Source: Mucilaginibacter sp. 14171R-50
Lineage (GTDB): Bacteria; Bacteroidota; Bacteroidia; Sphingobacteriales; Sphingobacteriaceae
Assembly: GCF_010093045.1 (NCBI RefSeq)
Contig: NZ_CP048115.1
Span: forward strand, 4,278,001 to 4,342,000
DNA length: 64,000 bases
Reading direction: 5' to 3'
This document shows positions 1-8,187 of this stretch, piece by piece. Below the pieces are notes generated by a model. That model had not been told where the DNA came from. It made no database searches and worked only from the letters and a program-made list of their open reading frames with translations. Made by a program: the position numbers and the translations under genes. Positions within the stretch are counted from its first letter, which is position 1, and every line of letters starts with the position of its first letter.

Positions 1-870
1 TCTTACAATGAGCGTATTAGGTTCCATCTGGTGCCACTCCAACCCGCCATTCTCACCAAAAACACGGATAGTTAAAGCATTTTCTGAGCCGGCAGCTACC
101 TGGGAAGCGATAAGCGTTCCTGTAGCCCCGCCATCAAAACGAAGCAAAACTGCCCCGTCATCATCAAGCATACGGCCATCAACCACAATGTTTAACGAAG
201 CGCTCAATTCCGAGATCTTTTGGCCTGAGATATATTCTGCCAAATGAGCAGCGTGTGTACCAATATCGCCCATAGCACCCGCTTTACCGGATTTGGACGG
301 ATCGGTACGCCATGAGGCTTGCGCGTTACCCTCACGTTCTGAAAGGCGGCTTAACCAGCCTTGCAGATACTCAACATATATTTTTCTTACTTTACCTAAT
401 GCGCCGCTTTTGATAAGCTCGCGCGCCTCTTTTACCATCGGGTAACCGGCATAGGTGTGGGTAAGCAATAGCATCAATCCTGTTTCCTCAACTTTTGCTT
501 TTAGTTGCTGTGCTTCCTCAAGGGTAAAAGTTATCGGTTTTTCTATCACCACGTTAAAACCGTTATCCAAAGCCTGCATTGCCGGGGCGAAGTGGGCAAA
601 ATTTGGTGTAACTATCGTTACAAAGTCCATACGTTCGTCGGCCGGGCGTTGTGCTTCTGCCTTAAACATTTCATCATAAGTGTTGTAAACCCTGTCCTGA
701 TCGAGGAATAGCATACGCCCGCTTTCCTGGGCTATATCCGCGTGCATGCTCAAAGCGCCGCAAACCAGCTCTACCTGCCCGTCCATGTTGGCTGCAATAC
801 GGTGGATAGCCCCTATAAAGGCATCCTTGCCGCCGCCTATCATGCCCATGCGCAATTTTCTGTTACTCAT
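1..870 (-). CDS. Gfo/Idh/MocA family oxidoreductase (partial, C-terminus outside window)
   Basis: The gene runs off the left edge; 290 codons are visible from an ATG giving MSNRKLRMGMIGGG. The N-terminal Rossmann fold shows the nucleotide-binding GMIGGGKDAFIGAIHR. Further on are the family EKP signature (NGFNVVIEKPITF) and the GDIGTHAAHLAEY motif of the catalytic domain. Members are NAD(P)-dependent sugar, inositol or keto-sugar dehydrogenases, hydrolases or epimerases. Unlike the paralogue at 1601-3031 it has no export signal, so it should be cytoplasmic. It lies downstream of two hairpins (891-980) and so probably has its own promoter in that gap. The exact substrate cannot be told from sequence. 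Confidence 0.9.
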   Translation of the reverse strand, partial: MSNRKLRMGMIGGGKDAFIGAIHRIAANMDGQVELVCGALSMHADIAQESGRMLFLDQDRVYNTYDEMFKAEAQRPADERMDFVTIVTPNFAHFAPAMQALDNGFNVVIEKPITFTLEEAQQLKAKVEETGLMLLLTHTYAGYPMVKEARELIKSGALGKVRKIYVEYLQGWLSRLSEREGNAQASWRTDPSKSGKAGAMGDIGTHAAHLAEYISGQKISELSASLNIVVDGRMLDDDGAVLLRFDGGATGTLIASQVAAGSENALTIRVFGENGGLEWHQMEPNTLIVR

Positions 871-890
871 ATAGTGTAGATAAACTCTTA

Positions 891-924
891 AAAACCACTC
901 CGCTGATTAAGCGGGGTGGTTTTA
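891..924 (-). terminator. strong hairpin, probable terminator
   Basis: A 13-bp stem (AAAACCACTCCGC with GCGGGGTGGTTTT, one wobble pair) and a 7-nt loop. A and T runs flank the stem, so it could end transcription on either strand. It would stop minus-strand transcripts arriving from the 989-9729 gene cluster before the gene at 1-870. Confidence 0.7.
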
Positions 925-950
925 CAAGTATAAAATTAGATTTAAAAGTA

Positions 951-980
951 AAGCCCCTCCGCCGTAAGCGGTAAGGGCTT
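951..980 (-). terminator. second hairpin after the subunit 3 gene
   Basis: AAGCCC and GGGCTT enclose an inner CCGC/GCGG stem, beginning 9 bp past the stop codon of the gene at 989-1561. With the 891-924 hairpin this makes a tandem terminator. The following T tract is weak. Confidence 0.45.
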
Positions 981-988
981 GTTAATAT

Positions 989-1561
989 TTACGAAAGCGC
1001 CCAGGCCTTGTCGCCTTTTTTGTAAGGGTAGTCGCCTATGTACTTGCCCGGTACCGGCACATAACGCAATGCCTTTGTAGCACCAACTTCTGATGTGAAG
1101 AAACCAAGCAATGTCAGCTGTTTTATCATCGAGAAATAGTGGTTAGGGTCTTCGGGCTTCTTGGTTTTTGAGTATTCTTTCGCCTCTTTATCAAGGTCGG
1201 TCAGCAATTCGGTCCTTTGTTTGGCATCAGCCTCCATAAAGGATTTTTTGAATTTTTTGTTGCTTGCATCTTCCAGTTGAGACAGACCTTTTTTGAAAAC
1301 CTTTTGGTCGTCTTCCGTGTAGCAATCCCTAACCATTATTGCCATAAAGCCACCAACATTTGCCGCTTTTGCACCGGGCGTTGATGTTTCGGGTAAAATG
1401 GTTTCGCCTACTTCGTTTAAAAAGGCGGTAGTATCTTTTGCAAACAAGTCGTCAGTATTTACTTTACTGCCCGATTTGCAGCCTGATATAAAAAGTTCGG
1501 CACCAATTACCGTCCCTCCTATTATCAAACCCACTCTGCTTATCGCGTCTCTTCTATTCAT
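989..1561 (-). CDS. gluconate 2-dehydrogenase subunit 3 family protein (Tat-signal small subunit)
   Basis: A 190-aa protein with an N-terminal twin-arginine region (NRRDAIS), a hydrophobic stretch and a possible lipobox ending at Cys28 (FISGC), so probably exported and perhaps lipid-anchored. The family motif ETILPETSTPGAK is shared with the paralogue at 6623-7189 (ETILPKTATPGAK). In known FAD-dependent glucose and gluconate dehydrogenases this small subunit carries the Tat signal and escorts the signal-less GMC flavoprotein to the periplasm. The same role is inferred here, with the GMC protein at 3056-4735 as probable partner, although a Gfo/Idh/MocA gene lies between them. Confidence 0.85.
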   Translation of the reverse strand: MNRRDAISRVGLIIGGTVIGAELFISGCKSGSKVNTDDLFAKDTTAFLNEVGETILPETSTPGAKAANVGGFMAIMVRDCYTEDDQKVFKKGLSQLEDASNKKFKKSFMEADAKQRTELLTDLDKEAKEYSKTKKPEDPNHYFSMIKQLTLLGFFTSEVGATKALRYVPVPGKYIGDYPYKKGDKAWALS

Positions 1562-1600
1562 TTTATTATTGATTGAATTTAGTGAACTATGATTTAATGA

Positions 1601-3031
1601 TTAAGCTTTCAATTCGAAACCTGCAGGGTACTGGCGTTTAACGTACTGGTTAACAGCGTCAAAGTTAGTAACCTTCATGGCCTGGTTATCCCAGGTGTAT
1701 TTAATGGTACCACCTTTAAGGTCGTGGCCGCGCACTGCAAGGTTTGCCATCAGCAAGGCCTCGGTTAACGGACCCGCAACTTCAAACGGCGAGCTTACTT
1801 CCATTTTACCGTAACCTGCCAAACATGCCTCAACCCATTGCGCGTAGTGGCCGTTGGCACCGCCCGGTACACGCTTGTATTTTTGCGGCGCGTTAGCTTC
1901 CTGGGTACGCGATTTTGGCAATAGGGTAGCCGCATCAGAATAGGTGCTGGCGTACATTTTACCTTTTGTACCTATGAATAATGTACCGTTGCCTTCTTCG
2001 CCACCCCATTTTTCGTTAGGGCCAAGCTCATCAGGCCTTTCAGGCTGTATACCGCCATCCATCCAGTGCAGCGTTACATCACCTTTGGTTTTGTTGGTTT
2101 TAGGGAAGGTTAATGTAATGTGGCTTGACGGCGGGCAGCTTTCAGGGAAAACGCCTTTTTTAAACTCATCTACATAAACACTGCCTACGCTGGCCTGCAC
2201 ATCTTTAACATACTGTATGCCCAGCACACGGAACGGCGCTTCCACCAGGTGGCAGCCCATATCGCCAAGGGCGCCGGTACCGTAATCCCACCATCCGCGC
2301 CAGTTAAACGGCACTAATTTATCTACGTAATCTTTTTTAGGCGCAGTACCCAGCCAAAGATCCCAGTCAAGTTCTTTCGGGATCTCGGCCTTGGTGGTAG
2401 GCCACTGTATACCTTGCGGCCATACAGGGCGGTTTGTCCAGCAGTAAACGGTATGCACATCGCCTATCAGGTCGGCATCATACCATTCAGACATTAAGCG
2501 GGTACCATCGTTTGATGCGCCCTGGTTACCCATTTGTGTAACCACTTTGAATTTTTTTGCAGCGTCGGTTAGCAACCGTGCTTCCCAGATATCATGTGTA
2601 AGCGGTTTTTGCACGTATACGTGCTTACCCATCTGCATAGCGTTATAAGCTATTATAGCGTGGTTATGGTCAGGAGTTGATACCGATACCGCATCAAAGT
2701 GCTTGTGCTCTTTATCGTACATCTCGCGCCAGTCTTTATAATACTTGGCTTTAGGGAACGAGGCCCTTGACTTTGCCGCGCGACGGTCGTCAACATCGCA
2801 CAGGAAAGCTATGTTTGCCTTGCCACTTTTTGCAAAGTTGGCAATGTCGCTTTCGCCTTTACCGCCGGCGCCAACGCCTGCAACATTCAGCATATCGCTT
2901 GGCGCTGTGTAACCGTTACCGCCCAATACAAAGCGCGGTACTATCATGAATCCTGCGGCCGCCAATGCGCCCGACTTTATAAAATTCCGCCTTGACGGAT
3001 TTGAGCCTGTGGCTTCTTTTTCTTCAGTCAT
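1601..3031 (-). CDS. secreted Gfo/Idh/MocA family oxidoreductase
   Basis: A 476-aa protein with a clear Tat signal (SRRNFIKSGALAAAGFMIVP, roughly residues 14-33). The Rossmann domain follows (LNVAGVGAGGKGESDIANF), then YVQKPLTHDIWEA, which is the EKP-type motif with Gln replacing Glu, and the substrate-domain motif GDMGCHLVEAPFRVL. Tat export suggests it folds with its nicotinamide cofactor before leaving the cytoplasm, as known for exported glucose-fructose oxidoreductase relatives. It sits 24 bp downstream of the GMC gene at 3056, so the two are probably co-transcribed and act on the same keto-sugar or glycoside intermediate. The substrate is unknown. Confidence 0.9.
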   Translation of the reverse strand: MTEEKEATGSNPSRRNFIKSGALAAAGFMIVPRFVLGGNGYTAPSDMLNVAGVGAGGKGESDIANFAKSGKANIAFLCDVDDRRAAKSRASFPKAKYYKDWREMYDKEHKHFDAVSVSTPDHNHAIIAYNAMQMGKHVYVQKPLTHDIWEARLLTDAAKKFKVVTQMGNQGASNDGTRLMSEWYDADLIGDVHTVYCWTNRPVWPQGIQWPTTKAEIPKELDWDLWLGTAPKKDYVDKLVPFNWRGWWDYGTGALGDMGCHLVEAPFRVLGIQYVKDVQASVGSVYVDEFKKGVFPESCPPSSHITLTFPKTNKTKGDVTLHWMDGGIQPERPDELGPNEKWGGEEGNGTLFIGTKGKMYASTYSDAATLLPKSRTQEANAPQKYKRVPGGANGHYAQWVEACLAGYGKMEVSSPFEVAGPLTEALLMANLAVRGHDLKGGTIKYTWDNQAMKVTNFDAVNQYVKRQYPAGFELKA

Positions 3032-3055
3032 TGTTAGTCGAATTTCAATTCTGTT

Positions 3056-4735
3056 TTAAATATTACCTTTTTTAAGTTCATCAACCGCATAGTTTGCAGC
3101 ACGCGCTGTAAGCGCCATGTAGGTTAACGATGGGTTTTGACAAGCCGCTGAGGCCATGGCCGCGCCATCTGTAACAAATACGTTTTTAGCGTCCCAAACC
3201 TGGTTGTAAGCATTCAATACCGATGATTTTGGATCGCGGCCCATGCGTGCTGTACCCATCTCGTGGATACCGCGGCCTAATACCGGCTCGGATGTATAGG
3301 TTTGTACATCTTTAACACCTGCGTTCTCCAGCATCTCTTTGGCGTCGTTCATCATATCTATACGCATTTTGCGCTCGTTATCCTTACATTCCGCGTCAAT
3401 AGCCAGTATTGGCAGGCCCCATTTATCCTTTCTGGTTTTATCCAGATAAACACGGTTTTCGTGATATGGCAGGGTTTCGCCGAAGCCACCCATACCAAAG
3501 CTCCATGAACCCGGTTCTGATAACGCATCTTTAAAGTCACCACCGATATTCATTTCGGCGATATCACGGCTCCAGCCACTGCGGCTGCCGCCGCCCTGGT
3601 AACCAAAGCCGCGGATGTAATCGCGTTTTTCGCCATTCAGGTTGCGGTAACGTGGTATGTATATACCGTTTGCACGGCGCCCGAAATAGTATTTATCTTC
3701 AAAGCCCTCGATACGGCCCCCGGCGCCAACACCCAGGTGGTGGTCCATAACGTTGTGGCCAAGCTGGCCGCTGCTGCTGCCTAAGCCGCCTTCCCATACG
3801 TCGGTAGCCGAATTCATTAACACCCAGGCGCTGTTTAGTGCCGATGCGTTAACAAAAACGATTTTAGCGTAAAACTCATAGGTTTTGTTGGTTTCTGCAT
3901 CCAATACCTCAACGCCTTTTGCTTTTTTGGTGTCTTTATCGTAAAGTATCCTGGTTACTATAGACCACGGGCGAACGGTTAAGTTACCTGTTGCCATAGC
4001 TGCAGGCAAAGTTGCCGACTGCGTGCTGAAATATGCGCCGAACGGACAGCCTAACCAGCATTTGTTACGGTACTGGCAGTTTGTACGATTATTGTGCGGT
4101 ACGGTGATATTAGCGGTACGGCCTATTATGAAATGCCTTGCTTGTTTGTAAAATTCGTCGTAACGTTTTTTAATATCCTTTTCTACAACATTCATCTCCA
4201 TCGGCGGCATAAAATCGCCGTCAGGAAGAATTGGCACGCCATCCCTGTTACCAGAGATACCCGCAAATTTTTCTGCGTGGCTATACCATGGCGCAAGGTC
4301 CTTGTAACGGATAGGCCAGTCCGTACCTATACCATCTTTTAAGTTCGCTTCAAAATCGGTATCGTGCCAGCGGTACGATTGTCTGCCCCACATTAACGAA
4401 CGACCACCAACATGGTAACCCCTAAACCAGTCGAAACGCTTAATTTCGGTGTACGGGCTTTCCTTTTCGTTGGTCCAATAGTCAAGGTTGGTTTCATTTA
4501 AAGGGTAATCACGCTTTAAAACCGGGTAATCCTCTATCATTTTTTGCGTTCGGCCACCTCTGTGTTCAAATTCCCACGGGCCTTTATTAGCGTTCACATA
4601 ATCTTTAATGTGCTCGATATTTTTACCGCGCTCTAACATGATGGTTTTTAAGCCTTTCTCGGTCAGTTCTTTTGCAGCCCAGCCGCCTGAGATACCTGAA
4701 CCAATGACTATCGCGTCATAAGTGTTTGTAGACAT
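3056..4735 (-). CDS. GMC family FAD-dependent sugar dehydrogenase, Fe-S motif
   Basis: A 559-aa flavoprotein. The FAD-binding dinucleotide motif is IGSGISGGWAAKEL near the N-terminus. GYHVGGRSLMWGRQSYRW follows at about 105-122, and the C-terminal GMC catalytic region has IHEMGTARMG (His) and CQNPSLTYMA (Asn). Around residues 220-230 lies C-x5-C-x3-C-P-x-G-A (NCQYRNKCWLGCPFGAY). The same spacing ligates the [3Fe-4S] cluster in the alpha subunit of bacterial FAD-glucose dehydrogenase. It has no signal peptide, so export would need a Tat-bearing small subunit. Likely role: periplasmic oxidation of a sugar or glycoside, passing electrons to the respiratory chain. No cytochrome c subunit is encoded in the visible cluster. 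Confidence 0.9.
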   Translation of the reverse strand: MSTNTYDAIVIGSGISGGWAAKELTEKGLKTIMLERGKNIEHIKDYVNANKGPWEFEHRGGRTQKMIEDYPVLKRDYPLNETNLDYWTNEKESPYTEIKRFDWFRGYHVGGRSLMWGRQSYRWHDTDFEANLKDGIGTDWPIRYKDLAPWYSHAEKFAGISGNRDGVPILPDGDFMPPMEMNVVEKDIKKRYDEFYKQARHFIIGRTANITVPHNNRTNCQYRNKCWLGCPFGAYFSTQSATLPAAMATGNLTVRPWSIVTRILYDKDTKKAKGVEVLDAETNKTYEFYAKIVFVNASALNSAWVLMNSATDVWEGGLGSSSGQLGHNVMDHHLGVGAGGRIEGFEDKYYFGRRANGIYIPRYRNLNGEKRDYIRGFGYQGGGSRSGWSRDIAEMNIGGDFKDALSEPGSWSFGMGGFGETLPYHENRVYLDKTRKDKWGLPILAIDAECKDNERKMRIDMMNDAKEMLENAGVKDVQTYTSEPVLGRGIHEMGTARMGRDPKSSVLNAYNQVWDAKNVFVTDGAAMASAACQNPSLTYMALTARAANYAVDELKKGNI

Positions 4736-4840
4736 AAAAGTATAGCGTTAAATATATTTGTTTAGTAATTGGATGTCCCGTCTAATGTATGAATAAAAAT
4801 TATTTTACAAATATTACATTGTGTTTTTTTTACACAATGT

Positions 4841-4903
4841 TCCCCCCCGAACCCCCTAAAGGGGGAATAAGCTTTTTCTCTCCCCCTTTAGGGGGTCGGG
4901 GGG
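4841..4903. repeat. 63-bp MITE-like palindromic element, CCCCCTAAAGGGGG type
   Basis: Two near-perfect inverted arms (left CCCCCTAAAGGGGGA, right TCCCCCTTTAGGGGG) are flanked by C-rich and G-rich runs, with about 15 bp between them. Each arm is itself a hairpin. The design matches the ends of the elements at 50099-50197 and 51540-51970. It sits between the two GMC genes, one base past the stop codon of the upstream one. Confidence 0.75.
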
Positions 4904-4904
4904 C

Positions 4905-6620
4905 TTACACGTTCCCCTTTTTCATTTCGCTTACGGCGTGGTCAACCGCGCGGGCGGTAAAGGCCATATAGGTAAGCGATGGATTTTGGCAGCTCGTTGA
5001 TGTCATGCTGGCCCCGTCTGTAACGTAAACGTTTTTACAGGCGTGCAGGCGGTGCCATTTATCAAGCATCGATGTTTTTGGATCGTTACCCATGCGTACA
5101 CCACCCATTTCGTGGATATCAAGCCCGGGCGCCCGGTGATCTGTAGATGCCTGAATATTGGTGAAACCCGCCGAGGTAAACATCTCTGTCATCTGCTCCA
5201 CGTAATCCTTTTTCATTTTCTCGTCGTTATCGTCGTAATCAACAGAAATTCTTAGCTGTGGGATGCCCCACGGGTCCTTCAATGATTTATCTAACGTAAC
5301 GTAATTTGTTTCTTTGGGGATGGTTTCGCCCATCATGTGCGAGCCTACGTGCCAGCCACTCAGGTCTTTTTTTACCAGGTTGTCTTTCAGGGTTTGGCCA
5401 ATGCCCTCGCTGCTGTTCTGCTGCCAGCGGTAAGCGCTGAAACCGCAGGCATAGCCGCGTAAGAAATCGGTTTCTTGCTTGTAAACGTTCCTGAAACGGG
5501 GAATGTAACCACCGCCCGCAGGGTTGCGGCCATCGGTTGTCCATTCCTTAGCGCCGTCGTACTCGGCATTTATGTGTGCCGAATAATTATGAAAGGCTAC
5601 GTATTTACCCAATGTACCGCTATCGTTACCTAACCCGTTAGGGAAACGGTTTGATGTTGAATTAAGCAGTATCAGGTTACTGTTTAATGCCGCTGCGTTC
5701 ACAAAAATAACATCGGCATAGTATTCAATAGCTTCTTTGGTGTTGGCGTCAATAACCCTTACCCCCGCTGCCTTGCCTTTCTTTTCGTCGTAGATGATTG
5801 ATTCGACAACCGAATGCGGCCTTAAGGTGCAATGACCAGATTTTAATGCCCATGGGATGGTTGATGAGTTGGCGCTGAAATAGCCGCCAAACGGGCAGCC
5901 GCGCTGGCACAGGGTACGCTCCTGGCATTGCGCCCGGCCTTGGTCTAAATGTATCTGGTTGGGTTTTGATAAGTGGGCGCAGCGCGCGCTTATTACGTGC
6001 CTGTTCTTATACGTTTTTTTAACGTGGTTGCTAAAATAGGTCTCGACCGCGTTTAGGGGGAATGCGGGCAAAAACTCACCGTCCGGCAATTCGGGGATGC
6101 CATCGCGGTTGCCGGATATACCCGCGAATTTTTCTACATAGCTATACCAAGGTGCTATATCCTTATAACGGATAGGCCAGTCAACCGCAAAACCATCGCG
6201 GGCGGGGCCTTCAAAATCAAAGTCGCTCCATCGCTGGGTTTGGCGCGCCCAAAGCAGCGATTTACCACCCGTTTGGTAACCGCGAATCCAGTCGAACGGC
6301 TTTTCCTGCACGTACGGGTGCTCAGCATCCTTAACAAAAAAATGTGCTGCATCTTCGCCAAAGGCGTAGCAACGGTTTACAATGGGATTCGCCTTTTGCA
6401 CATCATCGGGCAACACGCCATGATGCGGGAACTCCCAGGGATACAAGTTTGTTGTGGGATAATCTTTTATATGCTTAACATCGCGGCCGCGTTCAAGCAC
6501 AAGCGTTTTAAGGCCTTTGTCTGTAAATTCCTTGGCTGCCCAGCCCCCGCTCATGCCCGATCCGATAACTATGGCATCGAACGTACGATCTTTAACACTA
6601 TCTATATTTAAATTGGCCAT
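4905..6620 (-). CDS. GMC family FAD-dependent sugar dehydrogenase, second copy
   Basis: A 571-aa paralogue of the protein at 3056-4735. It has the FAD motif IGSGMSGGWAAKEF, GYQTGGKSLLWARQTQRW, the cluster-type cysteines QCQERTLCQRGCPFGGYF (C-x5-C-x3-C-P), and the C-terminal IHEMGGVRMG and CQNPSLTYMAFTARA. The HxMGTARMG signature of the first copy is HEMGGVRMG here, so substrate handling may differ. The start codon lies 2 bp from the stop of the small-subunit gene at 6623-7189. That fits a translationally coupled alpha/gamma pair in which the small subunit supplies the Tat signal. The two copies are well diverged, so this is not an assembly duplicate. Confidence 0.9.
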   Translation of the reverse strand: MANLNIDSVKDRTFDAIVIGSGMSGGWAAKEFTDKGLKTLVLERGRDVKHIKDYPTTNLYPWEFPHHGVLPDDVQKANPIVNRCYAFGEDAAHFFVKDAEHPYVQEKPFDWIRGYQTGGKSLLWARQTQRWSDFDFEGPARDGFAVDWPIRYKDIAPWYSYVEKFAGISGNRDGIPELPDGEFLPAFPLNAVETYFSNHVKKTYKNRHVISARCAHLSKPNQIHLDQGRAQCQERTLCQRGCPFGGYFSANSSTIPWALKSGHCTLRPHSVVESIIYDEKKGKAAGVRVIDANTKEAIEYYADVIFVNAAALNSNLILLNSTSNRFPNGLGNDSGTLGKYVAFHNYSAHINAEYDGAKEWTTDGRNPAGGGYIPRFRNVYKQETDFLRGYACGFSAYRWQQNSSEGIGQTLKDNLVKKDLSGWHVGSHMMGETIPKETNYVTLDKSLKDPWGIPQLRISVDYDDNDEKMKKDYVEQMTEMFTSAGFTNIQASTDHRAPGLDIHEMGGVRMGNDPKTSMLDKWHRLHACKNVYVTDGASMTSTSCQNPSLTYMAFTARAVDHAVSEMKKGNV

Positions 6621-6622
6621 AA

Positions 6623-7189
6623 TTATACCGCTGCGAGCTTTTTAACCGGGTAGTAAGCATTATATCTTCCCGGTACCAGTTCATAAACTATTTGCTTTGT
6701 CATAAAGTACTTAGAGGTTGTATACCCAAATACCGTTTGTTCTTTTACCATCCTGTAAAATGCCGTCAGCTTTGCATTATCCTTGTAATTTTTATCATTG
6801 CTGTGCTGTTCAATACCGCTTACAAAGGCGGTACGGTCTTTTACCGAACATTTGCTAAAAGGCTGCCCGTGCTGTTTTTTTACCGCGCTTTCAAAATCAT
6901 CAAGGCCGGCAATAAAATCGTCCTGATGTTCTTTATCATAGCAGTCATCTATCATTTTAAAAACAAATAAATGCAGGCCAAGGTCTTTTGCGCCCGGTGT
7001 AGCCGTTTTGGGCAAAATAGTTTCGGTAAGCTCTGTTACCAGCGTTTCCTGGTCGGCATTAAGCTTAAGGTGTTTCAGCTGCACGGTGGGCTTGCCCTTA
7101 TCGTTCAGGCACGACGGTAGTATGGCCGCACTGCCTAATATGAGGGCCATATTCCTTATCGCTATCCGCCGGTTTATCTTATTATCCAA
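6623..7189 (-). CDS. gluconate 2-dehydrogenase subunit 3 family protein
   Basis: A 188-aa small subunit. The N-terminus NRRIAIRNMALILGSAAILP is a twin-arginine signal, followed by PSC as a possible lipobox at about Cys27. The family motif ETILPKTATPGAKDLGLHLF follows. It immediately precedes (2-bp gap) the GMC gene at 4905-6620 in transcription order, which makes that protein its probable partner. Inferred role: Tat escort, electron-transfer or structural subunit of a membrane-bound FAD sugar dehydrogenase. Confidence 0.85.
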   Translation of the reverse strand: MDNKINRRIAIRNMALILGSAAILPSCLNDKGKPTVQLKHLKLNADQETLVTELTETILPKTATPGAKDLGLHLFVFKMIDDCYDKEHQDDFIAGLDDFESAVKKQHGQPFSKCSVKDRTAFVSGIEQHSNDKNYKDNAKLTAFYRMVKEQTVFGYTTSKYFMTKQIVYELVPGRYNAYYPVKKLAAV

Positions 7190-7249
7190 TATCTTTAAAT
7201 TAGTAAGTGTTAAAAATACAATTACTGGGTGTAAGGTAGTTTTTAACTA

Positions 7250-8164
7250 CTAATATCCCCACTTTTTCATGGTTTGTAAATCAATTTTTACACAATCAAA
7301 CGGATCTACCCCCTGGTACGATTCCTGCTCAATGATCAGGTAAACCGTTCCGCCTGTTTTTTTGGCTGCCTTTAACACATCTTTAACCGGTAAGACGCCC
7401 TTGCCTAAAATAGTGCTCTCGTAACCGGTGCCTTCGGTATTGGTGGCGCTTTTTACCTCGTCTTTTACGTGCATGGATACAAACCTGCCCGGGTATTTCT
7501 CGATCAGCGAAATAGCGTTATTCTCGCGGCCGAACATGTTACCAATATCCAGTTGCTGCGAAACCTTATCAGGGTCGGTGTTTTGCAGGATGTAATCGAA
7601 CAGGCGCATATCGCCAACCATGGTTGTAAATTCAAAATCGTGGTTATGGTAACCAAACTTCATGTTGTGCTGCTGGCAAAGCTCGCCGCTTTTGTTAAAC
7701 TGCTCAAGTGTACGTTTCAGCAAGTCGGTATCATGGCGCACCTTTTCGTCCATCCAGGGGCTTATCACAAATTTCTGGCCCATGTAGGCCGCGTCTTCCA
7801 CGGTATATTTCCATACATCTGTAAAGTCGTTTTTTGCGGCATCCCAGTGCTGCGGGGTCATTACCGTATGGCCGCTTGGCATTTGCAGCCCCAGGTCGTC
7901 CAGTACTTTCTTAAACTCTTTCGCTGTCCAGCCGTAAAATTTGCGGTTAACATAGTTAGCATGCTCTACGTGCTGGTAGCCCATATCCGACAGCTTTTTT
8001 AATGAGCCGGCGGGGTCCTTCATCATTGCATCGCGTACGGAATAAAGTTGTAAGCCAACTCTTTGAATGCGGCCCGGCGCTGCAAACAGGTCGCCCGGCA
8101 TTAAAGCTGCTGCAGTGGCTGCAATAGCGCTGTTTTTTAAAAATGTTCTGCGGGATGATGTCAT
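7250..8164 (-). CDS. exported sugar phosphate isomerase/epimerase family protein (TIM barrel)
   Basis: A 304-aa protein with a Tat signal (SSRRTFLKNSAIAATAAAL) and an AP-endonuclease-2/xylose-isomerase-like barrel. Features include VGLQLYSVRDAM on the first strand, YHNHDFEF with likely metal-ligand residues, QQLDIGNM, VSMHVKDEV and a late Glu (IIEQESYQG). Family members isomerise or epimerise keto-sugars, or act on 3-keto-glycosides next to Gfo/Idh/MocA and GMC enzymes. The Tat signal places it in the same compartment as its neighbours. It lies 60 bp upstream of the small-subunit gene and 23 bp downstream of the TolB-like gene, on one probable transcript. Confidence 0.85.
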   Translation of the reverse strand: MTSSRRTFLKNSAIAATAAALMPGDLFAAPGRIQRVGLQLYSVRDAMMKDPAGSLKKLSDMGYQHVEHANYVNRKFYGWTAKEFKKVLDDLGLQMPSGHTVMTPQHWDAAKNDFTDVWKYTVEDAAYMGQKFVISPWMDEKVRHDTDLLKRTLEQFNKSGELCQQHNMKFGYHNHDFEFTTMVGDMRLFDYILQNTDPDKVSQQLDIGNMFGRENNAISLIEKYPGRFVSMHVKDEVKSATNTEGTGYESTILGKGVLPVKDVLKAAKKTGGTVYLIIEQESYQGVDPFDCVKIDLQTMKKWGY

Positions 8165-8187
8165 TTTATTTTGAGATTTAGTTGATG

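Noticed and set aside
4817..4839. CATTGTGT...ACACAATG hairpin as a terminator
   Set aside because: The stem has 8 bp and only modest GC, and it lies upstream of the GMC gene start rather than after a gene; no clear role.
3056..6620. The two GMC genes as an assembly duplication
   Set aside because: They share motifs but differ throughout in sequence and length (559 and 571 aa), so they are true paralogues.
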